NCBI GenBank assembly: GCA_026391235.1
Contig: JAPLDV010000776.1
Location: forward strand, 1 to 7,653
Direction: 5' to 3'
DNA from: Bacteroidia bacterium
GTDB taxonomy: Bacteria; Bacteroidota; Bacteroidia; Bacteroidales; UBA12481
Length of the DNA stretch: 7,653 bases
Under the pieces are notes generated by a model. It was not told where the DNA came from. It did no database searches and saw only the letters and a program-made list of their open reading frames with translations. A program made the translations under genes and the position numbers. This document shows, in pieces, positions 1-6,143 of the stretch; position 1 is the first letter of the stretch, and each line of letters opens with the position of its first letter.

Positions 1-1775
1 AACATCTGGATGATACCCTGATCGGGGCCCGTCACTGCTTTCAGGCTGACACGATATTTTCCGGCTGCCGGGATATCGAAGATGAAGGAAACATGGTGCG
101 GGCCGAATTCATCCGGACCAAAGGTTTTCAATGAAAAATAGCGTACCCAGTCGTTACCCAGCTTTTCACCTTTTTTCTCTATAATACCGTTGCTAAGGGG
201 CGAGGAATGGATCGGCACGTTCCAGCCGGGAACAAAAACAATTTTATCGGGATCGGATATTCTTCGGGATTTAACATCCGGGAGCGAAAAATCAGCCGAA
301 GGCCGCACTGCGGAATACAGGAAAGTAACGCTGGTATAATCCGTGTTCACCAGGTTTCCTTCCGGACCGTGTTCGACGGTGTAATCGATGCTGCGGTTGA
401 ATACATAAGCATCAGGGATCATCCAGCGGTAGCCGCCGGTGCGGCCGAGATATTTCTTGTAGTCCATGCAACCGCTTAGAGGAAACGAAGCCCTTTCTTC
501 CCATCTGGCCGGCACATCGTACCAGCCGCCATTGAATGAATCCTCGGATCCGGTACCGTGAATCGTCATCTGTCCGTCCAGCGTCACCACATCATCCCCT
601 TCAAAAAACGGAGTTCCTCCCGGTTCTTTACCCTGGGCTTGCAGGAAGACCCCGACCACATGGCCCTTGCCTTCCGTATTCAGGTAGGTAAAGGGTTTCC
701 CGGTTATGCAGGTATCCTCGCGGTGCCAGTATGCATAAAAGTGCCCTTCGTCCGGACGTTTGCCCTGACCGGTGAAATCAATCTCTGCCTGAACCTGCAA
801 GGATTCCGATGAGTTCTTTACCGAGACCAGTTCAATACGGGCTGCCTGACTGAACGGCATTGGCAGGTAGATATAATTCATGTCTCCCGATGTTCCCAGG
901 AAGAGTGATTTCACCGCCGGCTCTCCGAAACTATATCCGAAGAAATCACCCACGGGGCAGGATACGGCCGGTTTCGGGTCATTATCCCAATACATATTGA
1001 TGACCAGATCGCGTTCCTTGCCTGCAAACAGTTTAGCCGGGGAGAGCCTGAGTCCAACAATCCTGCCTGGTTTGTCGCTTTTGAATATTTCGACAGGCTT
1101 ACCCGGGACCAGTGATTTTGTAACCTTCAGGGTTTCAATGCGGGTACCTTCAGCAACAAGGTATTCCGAGATATTGGTACCGGCAGCGTGTAAAATTTTG
1201 CTGATTTTATCAACTTTCTTTATCCATTCTGCTGCCGGGGGATTCTGGAAGGTGGTGATCACCGTATTCTTCGGATAAGTGGCATAATTGATGTCATAGA
1301 AGCAGAAAATGGGTGCTTTGACAATAACTTTACAGGATTTCTGATAGGTGAGGGGAACATAGCAATACCGTCCACCAACGCCTGCGCCGACCAGCGGTGC
1401 CAGGAAGGGCGAATGTTTGCCATCAACCATCTCCGTGATTTTCATGCTGATCCGGGGTGTTTTTTCTCCATCAAAATAGAATTCGATGATCCCATCCTGC
1501 GGTCCGGGCATGTGCATGCGATAGATGGCTCCCGGACCATCCATTTCGGCGATCACCAGGTCGTCGCCTTCCTTCCGGATAAATGAATACTTTCCGCTGA
1601 ACCCATCGTCGTTGCCACCGGTCCGGTCGTAGCTGGAGAACATTCCGGTATAGACCTGGGTTTTCAGTTGCGGCAGGAGGTCCAGGCGCATCAGGGCATC
1701 GGGTCCGATCTGAGCTTGGGTTAGTATTGCCGCAGTTAATAGGGCAATACAGGAAAGCAGTTTTTTAAATTGCAT
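1..1775 (-). CDS. Secreted GH172 (DUF2961) family glycoside hydrolase, C-terminus cut by window edge
   Basis: I translated the minus strand from the ATG at 1775. The frame stays open for 591 codons and leaves the window without a stop. Residues 1-22 look like a Sec signal peptide: two lysines, a hydrophobic stretch, then TQAQ, so secretion or export is likely. Hallmarks of DUF2961/GH172 follow: SSYDRTGGNDDGF (about 47-59), GPGAIYRMH (80-88), GGRYCYVPL, GTGSEDSF with Glu411, GGYRWMIPDAYVF, and TVEHG with Glu468. The acidic residues in the last motifs are the likely catalytic centre. Characterised GH172 members act on fructose- or arabinose-containing glycans; the substrate here is unknown. After about residue 500 comes a further beta-rich region, probably an accessory sandwich domain that continues outside. 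No clear Shine-Dalgarno precedes the ATG. It starts 41 bp after mazF with no TAnnTTTG element in between, so it may be read through from mazEF or have an unrecognised promoter. Confidence 0.9.
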   Translation of the reverse strand, partial: MQFKKLLSCIALLTAAILTQAQIGPDALMRLDLLPQLKTQVYTGMFSSYDRTGGNDDGFSGKYSFIRKEGDDLVIAEMDGPGAIYRMHMPGPQDGIIEFYFDGEKTPRISMKITEMVDGKHSPFLAPLVGAGVGGRYCYVPLTYQKSCKVIVKAPIFCFYDINYATYPKNTVITTFQNPPAAEWIKKVDKISKILHAAGTNISEYLVAEGTRIETLKVTKSLVPGKPVEIFKSDKPGRIVGLRLSPAKLFAGKERDLVINMYWDNDPKPAVSCPVGDFFGYSFGEPAVKSLFLGTSGDMNYIYLPMPFSQAARIELVSVKNSSESLQVQAEIDFTGQGKRPDEGHFYAYWHREDTCITGKPFTYLNTEGKGHVVGVFLQAQGKEPGGTPFFEGDDVVTLDGQMTIHGTGSEDSFNGGWYDVPARWEERASFPLSGCMDYKKYLGRTGGYRWMIPDAYVFNRSIDYTVEHGPEGNLVNTDYTSVTFLYSAVRPSADFSLPDVKSRRISDPDKIVFVPGWNVPIHSSPLSNGIIEKKGEKLGNDWVRYFSLKTFGPDEFGPHHVSFIFDIPAAGKYRVSLKAVTGPDQGIIQM

Positions 1776-1816
1776 GGATTCAGGTTTTATCAGAGCATGA
1801 ATTTACTACTCTGTGC

Positions 1817-2140
1817 CTAATCCACAAAGGTTTGGCGGATAATTGATTTGAGGGTTTTAATTTCCGATGGATTAAGGAAGCCGTTGGTGCCGATGATGCG
1901 GGTTTTGTCGATGGTACGGATCTGATCGACTGCGATCCAGCCCGACATATTTTCATGATTAACGCGGAATCGGGTGGGATAGGGCTTAGATGTTGAGGTG
2001 ATTGGGGCAACAACAACCGTTGTGAGGTGCCGGTTCATCTCATCAGGGGAAAGGATTACACATGGTCTGGTTTTACGGATTTCGCTGCCTACCGTCGGAT
2101 CGAGATTGACAAGTGCGATTTGGTATTGAACTATTTCCAT
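1817..2140 (-). CDS. mazF: MazF/PemK-family mRNA interferase toxin
   Basis: This 107-residue protein is full length for the MazF/PemK family, which are ribosome-independent, sequence-specific endoribonucleases acting in the cytoplasm. The N-terminal strand (VQYQIALVNLDPTVGSEI) leads to the conserved KTRPCVIL motif, with Arg25 as the expected catalytic arginine. AVDQIRTIDKTRI is the conserved late strand. APITS carries Thr48, the second active-site residue, at the same numbering as in Bacillus MazF. Nothing looks degraded, so an active toxin is expected. The ATG at 2140 lies inside the last codons of mazE (10-nt overlap) with GAGGA 9 nt upstream, which indicates translational coupling and fixes the start. 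The cleavage site cannot be predicted from this sequence. Confidence 0.93.
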   Translation of the reverse strand: MEIVQYQIALVNLDPTVGSEIRKTRPCVILSPDEMNRHLTTVVVAPITSTSKPYPTRFRVNHENMSGWIAVDQIRTIDKTRIIGTNGFLNPSEIKTLKSIIRQTFVD

Positions 2141-2376
2141 TCTTCAAATTCCTCATCTGGAAAAACATCCGGGATCAGCATCTGATCGTCGCCATTCTCA
2201 TGCATCCGGTGGAATGCTTCATCCCAGTCAGTTCTGGGTTTGGTAACCGGCTTAATGACAATACAATCCTCTTCCATCACCAGGTCAACCTTGTCGGTGA
2301 TATGATACTGTTCCAGAACCGTTTTGCTCAGGCGGATTCCTTTTGAATTGCCGATACGGATGATTGGGATTTCCAT
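2131..2376 (-). CDS. mazE: MazE-type antitoxin with AbrB/SpoVT DNA-binding domain
   Basis: This 81-residue protein has the two-part MazE layout. Residues 1-44 form a swapped-hairpin AbrB/SpoVT DNA-binding domain: the IIRIGNSKGIRLSK core is diagnostic, followed by VDLVMEEDCIVIKPV. Residues 45-81 are acidic and aromatic (DEEFEEWK at the end), typical of the flexible tail that wraps around and blocks MazF. It is the first gene of the toxin-antitoxin pair, so antitoxin is made first. The start at 2376 is preceded by a short leader, a TAnnTTTG promoter element and a perfect inverted repeat, consistent with autoregulation by MazE or the MazE-MazF complex. Family assignment is firm; autoregulation is inferred from position. 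Confidence 0.92.
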   Translation of the reverse strand: MEIPIIRIGNSKGIRLSKTVLEQYHITDKVDLVMEEDCIVIKPVTKPRTDWDEAFHRMHENGDDQMLIPDVFPDEEFEEWK

Positions 2377-2398
2377 TTTGTTTGACAGATTGTAATTA

Positions 2399-2406
2399 CA
2401 AAGTTA
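2399..2406 (-). promoter_or_regulatory. Candidate Bacteroidota-type -7 promoter element for mazEF
   Basis: The minus strand reads TAACTTTG here, matching the Bacteroidota -7 consensus TAnnTTTG. Its 3' end is 22 nt before the mazE ATG, which would give a leader of roughly 15-18 nt. No good -33 TTTG is found 19-21 nt upstream; that position is taken up by an inverted repeat. An 8-mer with two free positions can occur by chance, so the call rests on its placement just upstream of a two-gene unit. Confidence 0.55.
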
Positions 2407-2410
2407 GTAC

Positions 2411-2438
2411 AAAATTTCATTCTAAAATATGAAATTTT
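2411..2438. promoter_or_regulatory. Perfect 10-bp inverted repeat, candidate mazEF operator
   Basis: AAAATTTCAT (2411-2420) and ATGAAATTTT (2429-2438) are exact reverse complements separated by 8 nt. The palindrome lies just upstream of the TAACTTTG element and covers the expected -33 region. AbrB-fold antitoxins bind palindromes near their own promoters, so this is a plausible operator. It has no adjacent T-run and is AT-rich, so it is not a convincing terminator. Confidence 0.5.
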
Positions 2439-2509
2439 AGGTAATTGTTTTGATTTGGCTATGAAAACCAGAAAGGAATCAGGTGTAGGTGAAAGATCGT
2501 ACACAGTTC

Positions 2510-2588
2510 CTCTGTGACACTCTGTGGCCCTCTGTGTAACTCAGTGTCAGTTCCTATATTACACAGAGAGCCACAGAGTTACACAGAG
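2510..2588. repeat. Long imperfect palindrome built from CTCTGTGTAA-like units
   Basis: The left arm (2510-2539) and right arm (2559-2588) are each 30 nt and pair with three mismatches around a 19-nt loop. Each arm is itself made of CTCTGTG-type units about 10 nt long, and another TTACACAGAG unit follows at 2589-2598. As RNA it would fold into a long hairpin between the homocysteine methyltransferase gene and mazEF. There is no T-run after it in the direction of transcription, so I call it an intergenic repeat rather than an intrinsic terminator. It could still stabilise the operon's 3' end or limit read-through. I believe related ACACAGAG-rich repeats occur between genes in some Bacteroidota, but that is memory, not something tested here. 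Confidence 0.8.
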
Positions 2589-2637
2589 TTACACAGAGAA
2601 AAATGAAGAGTGGGAATCCTCAATATGACATGGTTCC

Positions 2638-2672
2638 GCGTCACCCGTCTCGCGTCACGCGTTTCGCGTCAC
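2638..2672. repeat. 14-bp tandem repeat (GCGTCAC core, three copies) overlapping a gene end
   Basis: GCGTCAC occurs at 2638-2644, 2652-2658 and 2666-2672, exactly 14 nt apart, with similar CCGTCTC/GCGTTTC spacers between. The stop codon (2655-2657) and last residues (TRNA) of the homocysteine methyltransferase gene lie inside the tract. The 14-nt period is not a multiple of three, so the reading frame shifts from copy to copy. The tract appears to have reached or replaced the original gene end. Confidence 0.75.
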
Positions 2673-3542
2673 GTTATTTATCATCCTGATATGCTCCGGC
2701 GTTGTCCCGCAGCACCCTCCGATACAGGTGGCCCCGGCCCTGATCAGACCGGGAACGAAAGATGCAGTGATCTCGGGGGTTTCATCAAAGATATTTTTGC
2801 CGTCGTGGTAATGGGGCTTTCCGGCGTTGGCGTGAACCAGGATGGGGATTTCAGCATCGGCTCTGCGAATCTCCTCCACGATCGGGATCATGTTTTCCAT
2901 GCCGTTGCCGCAGTTGGTGCCGATGATATCCGCGCCGGCTGCCGTGAGTGCATGAGTCATCTCTTCAGGTGACACGCCCATCATGGTGCGGAAATCCCCC
3001 TGGATGGTTTTATCAAAGGTCATGGTACAGATCACCTCCAGATTTGTGTTCTCTTTAGCAGCCCTGACAGCCAGCGTGGCCTCATCGAGGGCAGTCATCG
3101 TTTCAATGCAAATTGCATCGGCTCCTGCTTCAGCCAAAGCAATGCATTGTTCCTTAAATGCAGCATACAATTCTTCTTCACTCACTTCGCCCATCATCAG
3201 GAGGATACCAGTCGGGCCTACCGATCCGAGTACGATCCGGTCCGGACCGATTGCCCGGCGTGTGATTTCAACGGCTTTCCTGTTGAGTTCAACAACCTGA
3301 TCCTGCAATCCATAATGGCTCAGCTTAAAACGGTTGGCTCCAAAGGTGTTGGTTTCCACAGCCTCGGAACCCGCATCTGCATAAGCTTTGGCGATGGCTT
3401 CGATCCTTTCAGGAAAGTCGATATTCCATGTTTCGGGACAAACGCCGGGTTCCAATCCGGCAGCCTGCAGCATGGTGCCCAGGGCGCCGTCGGATATGAT
3501 GATCTCGCCATTCTTCAGGCGATCAGTCAGTTTTGTGTTCAT
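2655..3542 (-). CDS. Stand-alone homocysteine S-methyltransferase (MetH N-terminal domain type)
   Basis: This 295-residue protein is a single S-methyl_trans (Pfam Hcy-binding) barrel, the size of the first module of cobalamin-dependent methionine synthase without its folate, cobalamin or activation modules. The N-terminus has ISDGALGTMLQAAG and later ETNTFGANR, both typical of the family. The three zinc-binding cysteines are present: Cys211 in GTNCGNG, and Cys277-Cys278 in GGCCGTTPEH, at spacing close to Thermotoga MetH. It should activate homocysteine thiolate on zinc and accept a methyl group to form methionine. The nearby corrinoid protein makes methylcorrinoid the likely donor, which is inference; BHMT-like or S-methylmethionine-type donors remain possible. 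It is the last operon gene and begins at an ATGA overlap with the GTPase stop. Its final residues are encoded by a tandem repeat. Confidence 0.9.
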   Translation of the reverse strand: MNTKLTDRLKNGEIIISDGALGTMLQAAGLEPGVCPETWNIDFPERIEAIAKAYADAGSEAVETNTFGANRFKLSHYGLQDQVVELNRKAVEITRRAIGPDRIVLGSVGPTGILLMMGEVSEEELYAAFKEQCIALAEAGADAICIETMTALDEATLAVRAAKENTNLEVICTMTFDKTIQGDFRTMMGVSPEEMTHALTAAGADIIGTNCGNGMENMIPIVEEIRRADAEIPILVHANAGKPHYHDGKNIFDETPEITASFVPGLIRAGATCIGGCCGTTPEHIRMINNVTRNA

Positions 3543-4540
3543 CTTATTTGTAATGATAATAGTTGTTTCGAAAATTCACGGTTATTCAGATAAGGTCCGA
3601 TGGCGATCAGCTCGCTGGGGCCGTCATATCCGGTAATTAAGCTTATTGAAATATCGGTAAACACCGTTTGAATGGCCATCGTATCGGATTCATTGATACG
3701 AATATAGCCTTTTATACGATGCAGGAGCACCGACTGTTCCGTGACGAATCCGCGCACCTGTTCTTCGTGGAAGAAGCGGGTGGAGCGGACGACGCAGCTT
3801 ACCAAGTTAGGGCGGCCTTCGGAGGTGCTCTCGCGGAGATGGCTGCTTTGGGTAGGGGTCCCCGCTTTCGCGGGGATGACAGAAAAGGGCTCGGAGTAGC
3901 GTGAAGGGGTCCCGGCTTTCGCGGGGATGACAAGTGCTTCGGTAAGATCGACCTGGTCAGTTGACCCGAAGGTGGTCTCGATGATCCTGGCGAAGGGGTT
4001 GAGCTCCAGTATCTTTGCCCGTATTTCGGAGGTGCTGCTGACCAGGTCGGTTTTGTTGATCCAGACGATATCGGCGATCCTCACCTGGTGACGGGCACGG
4101 GATATGGAACCAATGATACGGTGAAAGTTCAGGGCATCCACCAGGCACCAGGATCCGGCGAGGTAAATTTTATCCGAGAGTTCCGGAGCCTGTAAAACCT
4201 GTCCAAGGGAAACAGGATCGGCCAGTCCGGTGGCTTCGAGCAGGATCAGGTCGGGTCGGTGCTGTTCAATGAACGGGGCGAGCCGGGTGATAAAATCGCC
4301 CAGCAGGCAGGCACAGAACACACTTCCGTTGTTGATCTCCAGCAGCTCAAATGGCTTGTTCGATTGTTTTAAAGTGAATCCATCGACATGACCGGGTGCA
4401 AATTCATTCTGGACAATGGCCATCCGCAGCCGGTCGGAATATTTCCGGACCAGATCCAGCAATAACGAGGTTTTCCCGCTTCCGAGGAAACCGGTAACTA
4501 GAATGAAGGGTACTTTTTTCAGATGATTTCCTTGATCCAT
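3539..4540 (-). CDS. CobW/G3E-family P-loop GTPase with repeat-derived insertion
   Basis: This 333-residue protein has the full GTPase motif set: Walker A GFLGSGKTS (17-25), LLEATGLADP (about 100-109, the Walker B/switch region) and NKTD (162-165) for guanine recognition. A CobW_C-like domain occupies roughly 255-333, including HRIKGYIRI. COG0523/G3E proteins insert or deliver metals or cobalamin-type cofactors. Here the neighbours are zinc- and corrinoid-dependent methyltransferases, so a metallochaperone or corrinoid-related role is inferred. The usual GCxCC metal-binding motif is replaced by FCACLLGDF (Cys76, Cys78). VIPAKAGTP appears twice (204-212 and 221-229), encoded by palindromic repeats inserted in the linker between the domains without breaking the frame. 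The start at 4540 overlaps the upstream gene by 22 nt; no other start fits before the P-loop. The stop overlaps the next start as ATGA. Confidence 0.9.
   Translation of the reverse strand: MDQGNHLKKVPFILVTGFLGSGKTSLLLDLVRKYSDRLRMAIVQNEFAPGHVDGFTLKQSNKPFELLEINNGSVFCACLLGDFITRLAPFIEQHRPDLILLEATGLADPVSLGQVLQAPELSDKIYLAGSWCLVDALNFHRIIGSISRARHQVRIADIVWINKTDLVSSTSEIRAKILELNPFARIIETTFGSTDQVDLTEALVIPAKAGTPSRYSEPFSVIPAKAGTPTQSSHLRESTSEGRPNLVSCVVRSTRFFHEEQVRGFVTEQSVLLHRIKGYIRINESDTMAIQTVFTDISISLITGYDGPSELIAIGPYLNNREFSKQLLSLQIR
3855..3880. repeat. REP-like palindromic repeat, copy A, inside the GTPase gene
   Basis: This 26-nt element contains CCCCGC-TTTC-GCGGGG, a perfect 6-bp stem with a 4-nt loop. 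Read on the coding strand it encodes VIPAKAGTP, a peptide familiar from palindromic GTCATCCCCGCGAAAGCGGGG-like repeats dispersed in many bacterial genomes. It differs from copy B at one base. Copies start 51 nt (17 codons) apart, so both stay in frame. Confidence 0.85.
3906..3931. repeat. REP-like palindromic repeat, copy B, inside the GTPase gene
   Basis: This is the second 26-nt copy, identical to copy A except for one C-to-G change that breaks one base pair of the stem. It encodes the first VIPAKAGTP peptide (residues 204-212), just after the last residues of the GTPase domain. The 25 nt between copies encode the bulk of SRYSEPFS and show no repeat structure of their own. Confidence 0.85.
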
Positions 4541-6141
4541 TCTTTGATCACATCAGTTCCGGGCTGACCGGCCTCACTTCGGATTTTGTATTTAACCGAC
4601 ACTAACGCAGGCGTTTGCGCAACGCCCAGGGATTGAATGAATTCAGGGTCGGTTTCTTCGCGGACTTCAATGGTCACACCAAGTTCAGCAATGGCCTGAC
4701 GGGTCTTTTCGCGGAGCGGGGCAATCTCTTCAGATGTTTTACCGAGCAAGAGGATTTCTCCCTGTTTTACCCTGAGACGGATTTTCAGCTTTTCATTGAT
4801 CCTGTTCTGAATAGCCCTAATCAGTTCATTTCTGGGCGGAATCTGCGATACGAAGGTGATTTTTCCATCGATGCAGATCGTCGGAATATTTTTAACAAAC
4901 AGCGATGACATAAAAGTGACCCCCTCGAGATTCTTGATGGAATGTTCGCGCCATTCCACCAGTCCCTCAAAATGCGGGGCAACCTGCTTAACGGCCTCAA
5001 CCATGTATTGGCAGGGGGCGCAGGACTCGGAGTCGAGGGTGATGATATCCACAATCACCCGGTCGCTCTTGCCGTATTCATCGAGGTTCATTATTTTGGT
5101 TTTGCCCGGCTTGTGCTCTAGGGTTCGGATGACGTCCTGCTGATAGGTATCCCTGACCACCCGGCTAACTGCCTGGAGGTTTTCCACAGGGGTTTTCATC
5201 GGAAGATCGCATCCCGGGGCGAGAATAAACCCGGTATAACCAGCAATATCCATACAGTCGACCGCATTTTTCTGGCAATCCTCGGGCGTTCCCATAAGCA
5301 TGACGAGTGTCAGCTGGAGGTTGCCTCCAAAACTGATTCCATGACTGCGGCAGATCTTTCGGACATAATCGAGCGGAATGTTTTCATCGATGGAAATATT
5401 ATCCGGACCGGTTTTGCACATCACCTCGATGTTTTGCTGGGCGTGTCCGCAAACGAAGAATGAACTTAATTTTCCCTGGCTGCGGATGTCATCAAAAACA
5501 GACTTCATTGGCTGGTGAATAAATTCAGTAAACTGATCCGGACCGATCTGTGAGGTCATCGGATCGACAACCGCGATGATATCACATCCTGCATCAAGAT
5601 AATATCTTGACATTGATTTAGTTACATCTGAAGTGAATTCAAGTAGCTTATGAATGGATGCAGTATCTTCAAACATCTTCATGAAAATATCGGTACCCAG
5701 CAGATGCAGACCGAGAGTGAATGGTCCGGTTACCAATCCGTACAGAGCTATATCCGGATATTTGTTCCTCAGTTCCCTGGTTGCAGTGAGTACCGCCGGG
5801 ATTCTTCCCAGATCGGGTGAAAGTGCTTTGAGCTCGCTCAGATTTACTTTTCCGGAAAGGGGGTGGGAGATAACTGCGGGTGGATTTTCATCGGCCCAGC
5901 CCAGTTCACAGCCAAGGGCCTCGGCTTCGATCTGGAGATCAAAACAGACCGGGATTCCATCAGGGTTGTACAGTTCGACAGCCTTACTGATCCCTTCAAC
6001 CATCAAATCGGCGGAATGCAGGTATTCATTGGCATTTTTTCCAATGAGATGAGCGCCGTGGACGCCGACAAAGGGTACCCAGGGAATTGTGGGTGTATGG
6101 CCGCCACTAAGGGCGGCCAGTACCAATTTTTTTCCTGTCAT
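4519..6141 (-). CDS. URO-D/MtaA-like methyltransferase fused to two thioredoxin-like domains
   Basis: This 540-residue protein is about 200 residues longer than a normal MtaA/MtbA/CmuA-type protein. Residues 1 to about 345 are a URO-D barrel, with GPFTLGLHLLG, SIDENIPLDYV, GGNLQ and ILAPGCDLPMKTPVENL. This subgroup moves methyl groups to or from corrinoid proteins or thiols using zinc bound by HxC and a later Cys. Here Cys231 and Cys311 are present but the His position is Phe229 (FFVCGH), with His233 nearby. Residues about 365-450 form a thioredoxin/glutaredoxin-like domain with Cys374-Ala-Pro-Cys377 and a cis-Pro candidate at IPT (420). Residues about 452-540 resemble a second thioredoxin-like domain (TPALV near 510) lacking its CxxC. 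The gene starts 2 nt after the upstream URO-D gene and overlaps the GTPase gene by 22 nt. The methyl substrate is unknown, and a non-catalytic or redox-regulated role is possible. Confidence 0.85.
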   Translation of the reverse strand: MTGKKLVLAALSGGHTPTIPWVPFVGVHGAHLIGKNANEYLHSADLMVEGISKAVELYNPDGIPVCFDLQIEAEALGCELGWADENPPAVISHPLSGKVNLSELKALSPDLGRIPAVLTATRELRNKYPDIALYGLVTGPFTLGLHLLGTDIFMKMFEDTASIHKLLEFTSDVTKSMSRYYLDAGCDIIAVVDPMTSQIGPDQFTEFIHQPMKSVFDDIRSQGKLSSFFVCGHAQQNIEVMCKTGPDNISIDENIPLDYVRKICRSHGISFGGNLQLTLVMLMGTPEDCQKNAVDCMDIAGYTGFILAPGCDLPMKTPVENLQAVSRVVRDTYQQDVIRTLEHKPGKTKIMNLDEYGKSDRVIVDIITLDSESCAPCQYMVEAVKQVAPHFEGLVEWREHSIKNLEGVTFMSSLFVKNIPTICIDGKITFVSQIPPRNELIRAIQNRINEKLKIRLRVKQGEILLLGKTSEEIAPLREKTRQAIAELGVTIEVREETDPEFIQSLGVAQTPALVSVKYKIRSEAGQPGTDVIKEWIKEII

Positions 6142-6143
6142 AA

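Noticed and set aside
207..1278. Several plus-strand open frames of 80-130 codons
   Set aside because: They are antisense to the GH172 gene, show no recognisable domain, and overlap a minus-strand frame with clear family motifs.
1788..1812. Short inverted repeat CAGAG...CTCTG in the mazF-GH172 gap
   Set aside because: The arms are only five to seven base pairs including a wobble, with no T-run; this is expected by chance.
1780..2016. A 78-codon minus-strand frame overlapping mazF
   Set aside because: It is mazF sequence read in another frame, with low-complexity Ser/Pro-rich translation and no family features.
2510..2600. Intrinsic terminator or CRISPR array
   Set aside because: The hairpin lacks a following T-run. 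The repeat units are about 10 nt and contiguous, without unique spacers of CRISPR length.
3668..3904. Plus-strand 78-codon frame running through the palindromic repeats
   Set aside because: It is antisense to the GTPase gene. Its ending comes from repeat DNA, whose other-strand translation is also often open.
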